From Comamonadaceae bacterium ALPHA2B (GTDB lineage: Bacteria; Pseudomonadota; Gammaproteobacteria; Burkholderiales; Burkholderiaceae_C), in assembly GCA_005503065.1 (NCBI GenBank), contig SCOE01000007.1, positions 1 to 64,000 of the forward strand: a DNA stretch of 64,000 nt, written 5' to 3'. Positions 15,616 through 23,788 of the stretch are shown piece by piece (the stretch's first letter is position 1; each line of letters starts with the position of its first letter). The notes beneath the pieces are model-generated. The model was not told where the DNA came from. It did not search any database and saw only the letters and a list, made by a program, of their open reading frames with translations. A program made the translations under genes and the position numbers.

Positions 15616-17316
15616 TCAGGCGGCGACGGCGGCCGGTGCGTTCTGCCACGCGGCCGGCAGCACGTCGGGGCTCAGCGGGTCGCGCGGCAGCGCGCGGTGC
15701 AGCAGCGCCAGCTGGGCCCAGCGCATGCGGTCGGCCGAGCCGGTGCGTGCGGCCTCCCAGGCCATGGCGGCGGCGCTGGTGCAGTGGTACAGGGCCGAGG
15801 CGGCCTGGCGGGCCAGCACCTCGCCGCCTGCTTGCGCGGCGGTCTCGGCCAGCGCGGCGGCGCGATCGAAGGTCTCGCGCAGCGCCTGCGCGAAGGCCGG
15901 CGGCACCGCCGCGGCGGCCGGGTCGGCGAGCAGGCGTTCGAGGTGGGCGCGCAGCACCGGCAGCGATCCCTCACGCTGGATGGCGCGGATCACGTCCAGG
16001 GCGACGATGTTGCTGGTGCCTTCCCAGATCGAGCCGAGGTGCGCGTCGCGCACCAGGCGCGGGTCGCTCCATTCCTCGATGTAGCCGCAACCGCCGCGCA
16101 CTTCCATCGCGTCGCCGGTCACCTTGCGCGCGTCGCGGCAGGCGCGGAACTTGATGAGCGGCGTGAGGATGCGCAGCAGCGCATAGGCCCCGTCCTCGCC
16201 CGCATCGGCACGCTGCAACGCCCGCGCAGTCTGGAACACCATCGTGCGGGCCTGTTCGGCCGGCACGCGCAGCTTGTCGAGTTGGCGCTGCATCAGCGGC
16301 ATGTCGGCCAGGCGCTTGCCGAAGGCGCGGCGCTCTGCCGCGATGTACTCGGCTTCGGCCACCGCGCGGCGCATCAGGCCGGCCGCACGCACGCCGTTCG
16401 ACAGCCGCGAGTTGTTCACCATGTCGGCCATCTGCACGAAGCCGCGGCCCTGCTCGCCGACGAGGTAGGCCACCGCGCCCTCGAGCCGGATCTCGCCGCT
16501 GGCCATGGAGCGCGTGCCCATCTTGTCCTTCAGGCGCACGATGCGGTAGTGGTTGAGGCTGCCGTCGTCGAGCCGGTGCGGCAGCAGGAAGAGCGAAACG
16601 CCCTTGAGCCCCGGCGGCCCGCCGTCGACGCGCGCGAGCACCATCGCGAAGTCGGCATCCGGGTTGGAGCAGAACCACTTGTCGCCGGTCAGGCGCCATT
16701 CGCCGTGCTCGCCCGGACGCGCCAGCGTGGTGGTGGCGGCGATGTCCGAGCCGGCGGCCTGCTCGGTCATGAACATCGCGCCCTGGGCGAGCTCGTCGAA
16801 ATCCAGCGACACCAGGCGCGGCAGGTAGCGCGCCACCAGCGCCGGGTCGCCGAACTTCTTGAGCGTTCGGGTGAGCGAGTCGGTCATCGAGACCGGGCAG
16901 CACAGCCCGAACTCGGCCTGCACGAAGAGGTAGAACAGCACGTACTTGACGGCCGGTGGCATCTTGCCGCGCCAGCCGAAGGTCTCGTCGCGGTGCGAGA
17001 TCGCGCCCATGGCGAACTCGGACAGTGCGAGGCGCTCCATCTCCACATAGGCCGGGTGCTTGACGATGCGCTGCACGTCCAGCCCCGTGCGGGTGCGGCT
17101 CTCGAGCTCCGGCGGGTGGTGGTCGGCGATGCCGGCCAGCTCGTCGAGCAGGCCGCCGGCCAGCCCGCCGAGACGCTCGAAGTGCGGCGCCATGTGGCGC
17201 CGCAGGTCATCCGGCAGGTAGAGCGGCAACAGGCGGTGCAGTTCGGCGTCGACGGTATAGAGGTTCTGCCCGTGGCGGTCCGGGATGGGGTGTGTCACCG
17301 CAGTGGATTCGGTCAT
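15616..17316 (-). CDS. AidB-like acyl-CoA dehydrogenase
   Basis: 566 residues from MTESTAVTHPIPD, longer than standard acyl-CoA dehydrogenases (about 380-400) and matching the AidB/DNA-alkylation-response subgroup. It has the FAD-binding MTEQAAGSDIAATTT, the middle-domain GDKWFCSNPDADFAM, and IWEGTSNIVALDVIRA with the catalytic-position Glu, plus an extra C-terminal helical part. Known subgroup members oxidise acyl-CoA or act in alkylation protection; the CoA transferase in the same operon favours acyl-CoA oxidation. First gene of the operon, divergent from a LysR gene. Confidence 0.9.
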   Translation of the reverse strand: MTESTAVTHPIPDRHGQNLYTVDAELHRLLPLYLPDDLRRHMAPHFERLGGLAGGLLDELAGIADHHPPELESRTRTGLDVQRIVKHPAYVEMERLALSEFAMGAISHRDETFGWRGKMPPAVKYVLFYLFVQAEFGLCCPVSMTDSLTRTLKKFGDPALVARYLPRLVSLDFDELAQGAMFMTEQAAGSDIAATTTLARPGEHGEWRLTGDKWFCSNPDADFAMVLARVDGGPPGLKGVSLFLLPHRLDDGSLNHYRIVRLKDKMGTRSMASGEIRLEGAVAYLVGEQGRGFVQMADMVNNSRLSNGVRAAGLMRRAVAEAEYIAAERRAFGKRLADMPLMQRQLDKLRVPAEQARTMVFQTARALQRADAGEDGAYALLRILTPLIKFRACRDARKVTGDAMEVRGGCGYIEEWSDPRLVRDAHLGSIWEGTSNIVALDVIRAIQREGSLPVLRAHLERLLADPAAAAVPPAFAQALRETFDRAAALAETAAQAGGEVLARQAASALYHCTSAAAMAWEAARTGSADRMRWAQLALLHRALPRDPLSPDVLPAAWQNAPAAVAA

Positions 17317-17343
17317 GGCGCGCCTTTCGTGTTTGCGCCATTG

Positions 17344-17403
17344 TTCGAATCGCGTCGATCCGTGTCCAATATCGTTTGGGTCTTCTTCGATAGGCGATTC
17401 GAA
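17344..17403. promoter_or_regulatory. Likely LysR operator pair between divergent genes
   Basis: Perfect 10-bp inverted repeat: TTCGAATCGC (17344-17353) and GCGATTCGAA (17394-17403), centres 50 bases apart. The second arm touches the LysR start codon at 17403, the first is 27 bases from the acyl-CoA dehydrogenase start. The placement fits autorepression plus control of the divergent operon. Confidence 0.65.
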
Positions 17404-18296
17404 TGATGGAATTGCGCCACCTGCGCTACTTCTCGGTGCTGGCCGACGAACTGCACTTCGGGCGAGCGGCACAGCGCCTCGCGATCTCGCAGCCACCGCT
17501 GTCGGTGGCGATCCGCCAGCTCGAGGAGTCGATCGGCGCACGCCTGTTCGAGCGCAACAGCAAGGAGGTGCGCCTCACCGCCGCGGGCGCTGCGCTGCGC
17601 GAGTCGGCGCGCCAACTGCTGCATCGCAGCGAGGAGATCGTGCGCGAGGCGCGGGATGTGGCCTCCGGCTCCGCCGGGCACCTGCGCATCGGCTTCGTCG
17701 GCGCCATGCTGTACCGCGGACTGCCGCAGGCGCTGCGCGCATTTCGCCGCCGGCATCCGGGCGTACGCATTTCACTCATGGAGATGAACTCCGCCGAGCA
17801 GATGGCGGAGCTGCTGCACGACCGGCTGGACCTGGGCTTCGTCCACACGCACCGCATGCCGCAGGGCCTGCAGCAGCGGCTGCTGCTCACCGAGCCCTTC
17901 GTGTGCTGCCTGCCGGCGCGCCATGCGCTCGCTCGCCGCCGCGTGGTGGCGCTCGCCGATCTGCAGGAGCAGCCCTTCATCCTGTTCGCGCGTTCGGCTT
18001 CACCCGACTACCACGAGCGCATCCTCTCGATCTGCGCCGGCGCCGGTTATCAGCCCGAGGTGCGCCACGAGGTCCGGCACTGGCTGGCCGCGGTATCGCT
18101 GGTGTCGCAGGACATGGGGGTGGCGCTGGTGCCGGAGGCGCTGAAGCGCAGCGTGCTCAAGGGAGCGGTGTTCCGTCCTTTGCAGGAGGCGGTCGCGCAG
18201 TCCGAGGCCTATGGTGTCTGGCGTTCGGCGCCGCGCAACCTGCTGGTCGAACGGCTGCTCGAAGAAATGCCCCGCGCGTTGCCGCGGGGGCATTGA
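17403..18296 (+). CDS. LysR family transcriptional regulator
   Basis: 297 residues. Winged-helix DNA-binding domain at the N-terminus (MELRHLRYFSVLADELHFGR, ISQPPLSVAIRQLEESIGAR, LTAAGAALRESA) and a PBP2-type effector domain with LRIGFVGAMLYRGLPQALRA. Two consecutive ATGs (17403, 17406) could start it. Divergent from the acyl-CoA dehydrogenase/Bug/CoA transferase operon and therefore its probable regulator, responding to a related carboxylate or CoA ester (inference). Confidence 0.93.
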   Translation: MMELRHLRYFSVLADELHFGRAAQRLAISQPPLSVAIRQLEESIGARLFERNSKEVRLTAAGAALRESARQLLHRSEEIVREARDVASGSAGHLRIGFVGAMLYRGLPQALRAFRRRHPGVRISLMEMNSAEQMAELLHDRLDLGFVHTHRMPQGLQQRLLLTEPFVCCLPARHALARRRVVALADLQEQPFILFARSASPDYHERILSICAGAGYQPEVRHEVRHWLAAVSLVSQDMGVALVPEALKRSVLKGAVFRPLQEAVAQSEAYGVWRSAPRNLLVERLLEEMPRALPRGH

Positions 18297-18297
18297 G

Positions 18298-18319
18298 AAG
18301 CCGCACGCAGGCGCGGCTT
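18298..18319. terminator. Terminator-like hairpin between convergent lysR and ohr
   Basis: AAGCCGC, 8-base loop, GCGGCTT, in the 54-base gap between convergent genes. On the minus strand it is preceded by TCTTTTC rather than followed by a T-run, so any terminator function is weakly supported; a second weaker GGCC stem lies next to it. Confidence 0.4.
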
Positions 18320-18350
18320 GAAAAGACGGCCCGCCAGGGGCCGATGCCGG

Positions 18351-18779
18351 TCAGGCAATGACGATGTCGACCGGGATGTTGCCGCGCGTCGCGTTCGAGT
18401 ACGGGCACACCTGGTGGGCGGTGTCGACCAGCTTCTTCTTGGCTTCGGCATCCAGGCCCGGCAGGCTGATGTTCAGCGTCACGGCGACGCCGTAGGCCGC
18501 GCCACCGTTGGTCGGGCCGAGGGAGACCTTGGCGTCGACGGCAACGTCTTCAGGCACCTTCACGCCGACCTTGGGCGCGACGGCCTTCATGGCGCCGATG
18601 AAGCAGGCCGAGTAGCCGATGGCGAAGAGCTGTTCCGGGTTCGTGCCCGCCTTGCCCGAGCCGGGGGGGTTGAGCTTCACGTCGAGCGCGCCGTCGCTGG
18701 ACTTGCCGGCGCCGCCGTCGCGGCCGCCCGTGGTGTGGGCTTCGGCGGTGTAGAGAACCTTGTCGAGTTGCGTGGTCAT
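18351..18779 (-). CDS. ohr: Organic hydroperoxide resistance protein Ohr
   Basis: 142 residues, the usual length. Ohr/OsmC fold with the two redox Cys: Cys59 in YSACFIGAM and Cys125 in VCPYSNATRGN, plus the Arg/Glu (Arg20, Glu49 region) that tune the peroxidatic Cys. Starts MTTQLDKVLYTAEAHTTGGRDG, typical for Ohr rather than OsmC. It reduces fatty-acid and aromatic hydroperoxides in the cytosol using lipoylated partners. Second gene after ohrR with a 54-base gap that holds two direct copies of GGGAGAAATG (18802 and 18821). Confidence 0.97.
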   Translation of the reverse strand: MTTQLDKVLYTAEAHTTGGRDGGAGKSSDGALDVKLNPPGSGKAGTNPEQLFAIGYSACFIGAMKAVAPKVGVKVPEDVAVDAKVSLGPTNGGAAYGVAVTLNISLPGLDAEAKKKLVDTAHQVCPYSNATRGNIPVDIVIA

Positions 18780-18833
18780 GGTCGTTCCTTCGGTGGTGGT
18801 TGGGAGAAATGCCGGTTGGCGGGAGAAATGAAA

Positions 18834-19289
18834 TCAGGCTGCGGCAGCACGCACGCGGTCGCGCAGCGACTGCAGCTGGCGCGTGAGCGTCACCAGCTCG
18901 TCGATGGAGCATTCGCTGGCCGCCAGCAGGCAGGCCGGCACGCCAGCGGCGCGGCCCTTGAGCCGGCGGCCCGCGGCCGTCAGCGTGATGTGGACGCGGC
19001 GCTCGTCGGCCACGTCGCGCACCCGGGCCACGAGGCCATTGGCCTCCAGCCGCTTGAGCAGAGGTGTGAGCGTGCCCGAGTCGAGCGACAGGCGCTCGCC
19101 CAGGGCCGAAACCATGAGGCCGTCCTCTTCCCACAGGGCCAGCATGACGAGGTACTGCGGGTAGGTGAGACCCAGCTTGTCGAGCTGCGGCTTGTAGAGC
19201 CGGGTCATGGCCAGCGAGGCGGAATACACCGCGAAGCACAGCTGGTTGTCCAGCTTGAGCAGTTCGGCGGTGTCCGGGGTGGAAGGCAT
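18834..19289 (-). CDS. ohrR: MarR family organic peroxide sensor OhrR
   Basis: 151 residues from MPSTPDTAELL. MarR winged helix (SALGERLSLDSGTLTPLLKR, RRVHITLTAAGRRL). The sensing Cys18 lies in DNQLCFAVYS, and Cys120/Cys127 near the C-terminus (AGVPACLLAASECS) make it a likely 2-Cys type, as in Xanthomonas, in which oxidation gives an intersubunit disulfide. It represses ohr; placed upstream of ohr on the same strand, so it probably also represses itself through the operator just upstream. Confidence 0.95.
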   Translation of the reverse strand: MPSTPDTAELLKLDNQLCFAVYSASLAMTRLYKPQLDKLGLTYPQYLVMLALWEEDGLMVSALGERLSLDSGTLTPLLKRLEANGLVARVRDVADERRVHITLTAAGRRLKGRAAGVPACLLAASECSIDELVTLTRQLQSLRDRVRAAAA

Positions 19290-19296
19290 GGGCTGA

Positions 19297-19331
19297 ATTC
19301 TATCGAGCAATTAAATTGTGTGCAATTAAAT
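19297..19331 (-). promoter_or_regulatory. ohrR-ohr promoter with overlapping OhrR operator
   Basis: Minus strand: -35 TTGCAC (19325-19320), 17-base spacer, -10 TAGAAT (19302-19297). The spacer and -35 carry an AT-rich palindrome (CAATTAAATTG, 19308-19318) and two copies of GCAATTAAAT (19307 and 19322), resembling known OhrR sites built on CAATT/AATTG. Binding there would block RNA polymerase. It stands out as AT-rich in an otherwise GC-rich region. Confidence 0.75.
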
Positions 19332-19383
19332 ATCGGCGGCCATTGGCAAGCATTCGTAACGGCTGCCGGGCAGCGCGGGTGCC

Positions 19384-19403
19384 GGGCCGGCGCGAGCCGG
19401 CCC
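19384..19403 (-). terminator. Strong GC hairpin after the serine hydrolase gene
   Basis: Perfect 8-bp stem GGGCCGGC, loop GCGA, GCCGGCCC, 8 bases past the stop codon of the minus-strand serine hydrolase gene. No T-run follows, so it may act as a terminator or as a 3' stabiliser. Confidence 0.45.
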
Positions 19404-19411
19404 ATCGTTCA

Positions 19412-20743
19412 TCAGCGTGCCATCAACGCGGTGGCCATGGCATGAAAGGCCGGCAGCGTCAGCGGGTCATTCCCGGCGTTGGCCGCGATCGGATGGGCGG
19501 CGTAGCGCACGATCACCGTCTCGGCCTTGGGATCGACGTAGATGCTCTGGCCGTGGATGCCGCGGGCCATGTACGCGCCATGGTCGTTGTGCGTGACCCA
19601 CCACATGTCCTTGTACGACCAGCCGGGCAGCAGCGCATAGCCCGCCTTGGCGAAGGCACCGCGCTCGCCGCCGCGGGCGATCCCGGCCACCGCGGCGGCC
19701 GGGATCGCCTGCTGCCCGTTCACGCGGCCGCCGTTGCGCATGGCCTCGCCGAAACGCGCCAGGTCGCGCAGCGTGGTGTTGAGCCCGCCGCCCCCGGATT
19801 CGGTGCCCACGCGGTCGACCATGAAGTACCCGTCCTGCTCGGCACCGATGCGCTGCCAGATCTTCTGGCTCAGCAGCTCGGCCAACGACTGGTTGCTGGC
19901 GCGGCGCAGGATCCACGCCAGCACCTCGGCGTTGACCGTCTTGTAGGCGAAGGCATCGCCATGCGTGCCCTCCTTCTGCAGGGTCTTGAGGAAATCGTAG
20001 AAGGTCTTCGGGCCAGCGTAGTCGCGGCCCTGGGGCAGCATGCCGCCGGCGCGGGCATAGTCCCAGACCTCGGCCTTGGGATCGGCGTAGTCCTCCGAGT
20101 ACTTCACGCCGATGGTCATGTCCATCACCTGGCGCACCGTGGCGTCCGCGTAGGCGGTGCCCGCCATCTCGGGCAGGTAGCGCGTGACGGGTGCGGCGGG
20201 GTCGAGCCGGCCCTCGGCCGCAAGAATGGCCGCCAGCGTGCCGACGAAGGACTTGGTGACCGACATCGCGAGGTGCGGCCGCTCCGGCGTCAGTGCGCCG
20301 GCATAGCGCTCGAACACCACCTGGCCGCGGTGCAGCACGAGGATGCCGTCGGTGTAGGTGCGCGCGAGCATCTGCTCGAAGTCCATGTCCTCGCCGCTCC
20401 CCAGGGCCTTGAAACGCACCTGTCGAGGGTCGACGGGCGTGGCGGCCGCGGGCAAGGGCAGCGCGGCGCCCGGGCCGCGCCACACGTTGGCGGTGGGCAC
20501 CAGTTCGCGGATGTGCGAGAAGGTCCAGCGGGTGCGCGGGTACACGTTGCCGCGCGGGTCGTCGAAGGCGATGACCTTGTCCGGCGGCGGCGGGAAGCCC
20601 TGCATCCAGCCCTGTGCCTGGACCGAGGTGGTGGCCGGATCGGGAAGCGCGGGCGCCGAGGTGCCGGTGGTCTGGGCGGTGGTGGAGTTCATGAAGGCAG
20701 CGCAGAGCGCGGCCGCCGCGGCGGCAAGGCGGAGGTTGGACAT
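19412..20743 (-). CDS. Serine hydrolase, class C beta-lactamase-like
   Basis: 443 residues from MSNLRLAAAAAAL; signal peptide ending about MNSTTAQ. The SxxK catalytic motif is Ser161-Val-Thr-Lys164 in LAMSVTKSF, and the substrate-pocket region contains VKYSEDY and YKTVNAEVLAW, with a late HGQSIYV segment. The family (Pfam beta-lactamase) includes esterases, peptidases and nylon-oligomer hydrolases (EstB/NylB type); true beta-lactamase activity is not implied. Upstream, the crotonase gene lies 91 bases away on the same strand. Confidence 0.88.
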   Translation of the reverse strand: MSNLRLAAAAAALCAAFMNSTTAQTTGTSAPALPDPATTSVQAQGWMQGFPPPPDKVIAFDDPRGNVYPRTRWTFSHIRELVPTANVWRGPGAALPLPAAATPVDPRQVRFKALGSGEDMDFEQMLARTYTDGILVLHRGQVVFERYAGALTPERPHLAMSVTKSFVGTLAAILAAEGRLDPAAPVTRYLPEMAGTAYADATVRQVMDMTIGVKYSEDYADPKAEVWDYARAGGMLPQGRDYAGPKTFYDFLKTLQKEGTHGDAFAYKTVNAEVLAWILRRASNQSLAELLSQKIWQRIGAEQDGYFMVDRVGTESGGGGLNTTLRDLARFGEAMRNGGRVNGQQAIPAAAVAGIARGGERGAFAKAGYALLPGWSYKDMWWVTHNDHGAYMARGIHGQSIYVDPKAETVIVRYAAHPIAANAGNDPLTLPAFHAMATALMAR

Positions 20744-20834
20744 GGGAGCGATTCCTGGTGATTGTGGACGCGCCCGTGACGCCCGACCGCCAGGGCACGC
20801 GGGCGTGTGCAGGCCCTGGGCGGCGTGGTCGCGC

Positions 20835-21656
20835 TCAGCGGCCCGTGAAGCGCGGCGGCCGCTTCTCGATGAAGGCGCGCACACCCTCGGCCGCGTCCTC
20901 GCTGAAGATCAGCTTCTGCTTGACGGGCTCGAAGTCCTCCGTCGCGGCCACGGGCCCCTGCTCGATCGCCTTGATCACGTTCAGGCGCGTGGCCACCACC
21001 GCCAGAGGAGCTTGCGCGGCGATGCGTTCGGCAATGGCGAAGGCCGCGTCGAGCTGCTGGCCGGCCGGCACCACCTTCTGCACGAAGTTGAGGCGATAGG
21101 CCTCCGCACTGTCGAACTCGTCGGCCGTCAGCAGGTGCAGCATCGCGTTGCCCATGCCGGCGCGTTCGGCCATGCGCAGCGTGGCGCCGCCCGAGGCCAT
21201 GATGTTGCGCGCCACCTCCAGCTGCGAGAAGCGGCAGTTGTCGGCGGCCACCGTGATGTCGGCCGCCAGCATGAGCTCGATGCCGACCGTGAAGCAGATG
21301 CCCTGCACCGCGGCCACCATGGGCTTGGTCCGGCGTCGGTAGCCCGGCTGGCCCATGTTGTGCGGCTCCACCAGCGTGCCGTCGGCCGGGATGGCGACGC
21401 CGCCGGCCTTCATGAATTCCGAGATGACCGGCAGGTCCAGCCCGGCGGTGAAATGGTCGCCGAAGGCATGCAGCACCCCCACCCGCAGCGCGTCGTCGTC
21501 GTCGAGCCGGGTGTAGGCCTCGGCGAGCTGGCGGAACATGGCCGGCGTCCAGCCGTTGCGCTTGGCCGGCCGGTTGATGCCGACGAGCAGCACATGGCCG
21601 CGCACCTCGGTGCTGATGCAGCCTTCGGCGGGTGGGATGGGGGTCTGGATGTCCAT
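20835..21656 (-). CDS. Enoyl-CoA hydratase/isomerase (crotonase) family protein
   Basis: 273 residues. Crotonase fold marks: VLLVGINRPAKRNGWTPAMF, the oxyanion region AFGDHFTAGLDL and AAVQGICFTVGIELMLAADI, and RFSQLEVARNIMASGGATLR. The second catalytic Glu of true hydratases is not obvious in MASGGATLR, so it may be an isomerase or hydrolase-type member. It acts on acyl-CoA in the cytosol. Monocistronic or paired with the serine hydrolase downstream. Confidence 0.88.
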   Translation of the reverse strand: MDIQTPIPPAEGCISTEVRGHVLLVGINRPAKRNGWTPAMFRQLAEAYTRLDDDDALRVGVLHAFGDHFTAGLDLPVISEFMKAGGVAIPADGTLVEPHNMGQPGYRRRTKPMVAAVQGICFTVGIELMLAADITVAADNCRFSQLEVARNIMASGGATLRMAERAGMGNAMLHLLTADEFDSAEAYRLNFVQKVVPAGQQLDAAFAIAERIAAQAPLAVVATRLNVIKAIEQGPVAATEDFEPVKQKLIFSEDAAEGVRAFIEKRPPRFTGR

Positions 21657-21734
21657 GGGTGTCGAGTCTCCTGGGCCGAACCATAGTGGAACGCCGTGCG
21701 CCGGCCAGTCGCGTAGAGGACGGCTGCGCGGCCG

Positions 21735-22712
21735 TCAGGCAGGCCGGTGCTTCATGCGGCGGGCGGTGGCGACCACCACCTCGCGCAAGGCCTGCACCGT
21801 CGGGTGGCCATCGAGCTCCTTCAGGGTGAAGAAACTGACCGGCGGGAGGTTCCAGTTCAGCCGGTAGGGCAGGGCGGCCCAGCCGCTGGCGCGCTCCATC
21901 TCCTCCATGACGTCGCGGGCGAAGATGGTGATGGCGTTCGGCTCCTGGCGCAGCACCATCTCGATGCCGCGCAGCGAAGTGGTCTCCAGGATCGGCATCG
22001 GCGGCTGCACGCCGGCGCCGACGAAGACCGCGTTGTAGGTCCGGCGCATGGGCGTGTTGGGCGGCGGCAGGATCCAGTCGAGCTGCGCGAGCCGGGCCCA
22101 GTCCAGCGGGCCGCGCGAGAGCCGCTTCACGTTGCGCGCGCCCACGATCAGGCAGGGCTCCTGCTCGTAGATCGCCTGCTGCACGAGCCCGCTCGCGTCG
22201 CCGTCGTAGGAGCGGCCGATGGCGCAGTCGATCTCGCGCGCCAGAAGGTTCGCCACCAATTCGTCGGTGGTGCCCTCGCGCACCATCACCGAGATGCGTG
22301 GCGAGCGGTCGAGCAGGTGCGTCAGCGCCGCCGACATCAGCTGATGCGGCACCTGCTGCGTCAGGCCCAGCCGCAAGCGGCCGCTGCGGCCCGCCTCGAT
22401 CGAGGTCAGCACGCGGGTCGTGGCCTCCAGCTCCGCGAGCCAGCGGCGCGCGTAGTGCAGCACCGCGTCGCCGGCCGGCGTGGGCACCAGCCCGCGGCTG
22501 CTGCGCGTGAACAGGGTGCTGCCGAAGATGTCCTCCACCTCGTGCAGCGCCTTCGTGATCGCGGGCTGGCTCAGGTGCATCTCGGCCGCCACGCGGCCCA
22601 GCGAGCGGTGGCGGTCGATGGTCTGCAACAGCGCCAGCTGCCGCAGCTTCAGGCGCGACAGCAGTGCGTGCTGCAGCTCGGTGGCGGGGTCTTTCGCGTT
22701 CGGCATGCCCAT
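21735..22712 (-). CDS. LysR family regulator (GbpR-like)
   Basis: 325 residues. DNA-binding domain: LKLRQLALLQTIDRHRSLGR, HLSQPAITKALHEVEDIFG, LFTRSSRGLVPTPAG; effector domain: GRLRLGLTQQVPHQLMSAAL, CLIVGARNVKRLS. The LKLRQL...TKALHEVE pattern is typical of the GbpR/PcaQ-type subgroup controlling sugar or aromatic-acid uptake. Divergent from the GAF/VOC/hydrolase/ABC operon at 22781 and very likely its regulator. A second Met at residue 3 is an alternative start. Confidence 0.92.
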   Translation of the reverse strand: MGMPNAKDPATELQHALLSRLKLRQLALLQTIDRHRSLGRVAAEMHLSQPAITKALHEVEDIFGSTLFTRSSRGLVPTPAGDAVLHYARRWLAELEATTRVLTSIEAGRSGRLRLGLTQQVPHQLMSAALTHLLDRSPRISVMVREGTTDELVANLLAREIDCAIGRSYDGDASGLVQQAIYEQEPCLIVGARNVKRLSRGPLDWARLAQLDWILPPPNTPMRRTYNAVFVGAGVQPPMPILETTSLRGIEMVLRQEPNAITIFARDVMEEMERASGWAALPYRLNWNLPPVSFFTLKELDGHPTVQALREVVVATARRMKHRPA

Positions 22713-22747
22713 AACTCCATGGTTATCGGTCCATCAGAAATTATTTC
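22711..22747. promoter_or_regulatory. Candidate LysR operator, divergent catabolic operon
   Basis: ATAAC (22711-22715) and GTTAT (22722-22726) form a T-N11-A-like palindrome overlapping the LysR start; a second palindrome GAAAT/ATTTC spans 22737-22747. Both sit in a 68-base AT-richer gap between the divergent genes. Confidence 0.5.
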
Positions 22748-22780
22748 ATTTTGGTGAATCCGCGGTCCTAGACTTTTTGC

Positions 22781-23353
22781 ATGGACCTGCAACAACCGAT
22801 CGCCGCCTCCGCCGTCACCGCCGAGTTTCTGGACACGCTGGAGGGCGCCGTCGATGCCGCGCAGGCGCTGGCGCTGATCGATGCCTGCCGTGCCCGTATC
22901 GCCGGTGGTGGCATCTTCAGCATCCAGCAGAACGTCACCCGGGCCGACGACGCGCCAGGCCAGGTGCTGCTGCGGCGCTTCTACTCGTCCGCGGCGGGCA
23001 CCTTCCCCGTCAACGGCACCAAGCGCAAGACCCTCACACGCTGGACGCAACGCCTGTTCGTCGAAGGCCGGCCCTTCGTGGGCGAGGGCGAGGCAGCGCT
23101 GGCCGAACACTTCGACGATTTCGACCAGATGCGCGCCTTCGGCCTGCGCAGCGTGGTCAACGTGCCCCTGATGCAAGGGCCGTTGTGCCATGCGACCTTC
23201 AACGTCTTCGGCACGGCCCCACGATGGCAGCCGGAGCAGGTCTTCGCGTTCCGGCTGCTGGCCCTGGCGGCGGCGCGCTGGGTGCCGGCCGCGCCCGGCT
23301 TGAGCTACCGCTTCAGCGCAGCCGAGATGGCGGATGCCAGCGCCGCGGCCTGA
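22781..23353 (+). CDS. GAF-domain-like protein of unknown function
   Basis: 190 residues, no signal peptide. Central part reads like a GAF sensor or small-ligand fold: TRWTQRLFVEGRPFVGEGEA, DQMRAFGLRSVVNVPLM, CHATFNVFGTAPRWQPEQV (loss-of-ligand GAF proteins in catabolic operons share this pattern). First gene of the operon controlled by the divergent LysR protein. It may sense the substrate or help an enzyme; no catalytic residues are evident. Confidence 0.72.
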   Translation: MDLQQPIAASAVTAEFLDTLEGAVDAAQALALIDACRARIAGGGIFSIQQNVTRADDAPGQVLLRRFYSSAAGTFPVNGTKRKTLTRWTQRLFVEGRPFVGEGEAALAEHFDDFDQMRAFGLRSVVNVPLMQGPLCHATFNVFGTAPRWQPEQVFAFRLLALAAARWVPAAPGLSYRFSAAEMADASAAA

Positions 23354-23380
23354 GCGCGACACGAACGAGAGGAGCACGCC

Positions 23381-23788
23381 ATGCCCGTCAACGCACTGCA
23401 CCATTTCACGATCCGCTGCACGCCCGAAGAGCTGCCGCCGCTGCTGGACTTCTACACCCGCGTGATGCGGCTGAGCGCCGGCGCACGGCCGCAGATGCCG
23501 GCGCCCGGCGCCTGGCTCTACGCCGACGGTCAGCCCATCGTGCACCTCTACGCCCACCTGGCCAGCGCCGAGAGGCCGGTCGAGCCGGCCACCGGCCATG
23601 TGGACCACATCTCGTTCCGTGCGCGCGGCCTCGAGGAGATGCGCGCCCACCTGCGCGCATCGGGGATCGACTTCACCGAGGCGCCCATCCCCGGCTGGGC
23701 GATCCACCAGCTCTTCCTGCACGACCCGCGGGGCCTGCGCATCGAGATGACCTTCTGGATGGACCAGGAAGAGGGAGCCGCGGCATGA
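23381..23788 (+). CDS. VOC superfamily protein (glyoxalase/dioxygenase fold)
   Basis: 135 residues in two beta-alpha-beta-beta-beta modules. Probable metal ligands: His in LHHFTIRC, His in GHVDHISFRA and Glu in RGLRIEMTFW, the standard VOC positions. VOC members include glyoxalases, extradiol dioxygenases and epimerases; a single-module-pair protein of this size is not a full type I extradiol dioxygenase. It overlaps the hydrolase start by 4 bases. Confidence 0.85.
   Translation: MPVNALHHFTIRCTPEELPPLLDFYTRVMRLSAGARPQMPAPGAWLYADGQPIVHLYAHLASAERPVEPATGHVDHISFRARGLEEMRAHLRASGIDFTEAPIPGWAIHQLFLHDPRGLRIEMTFWMDQEEGAAA

Noticed and set aside
14350-17406. 1018-codon plus-strand frame
   Set aside because: Antisense to the Bug and acyl-CoA dehydrogenase genes, which are clearly recognised; shadow of GC-rich codons.
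19412-20743. Serine hydrolase as an antibiotic-resistance beta-lactamase
   Set aside because: SxxK is present but the protein resembles esterase/NylB-type members; no resistance context.
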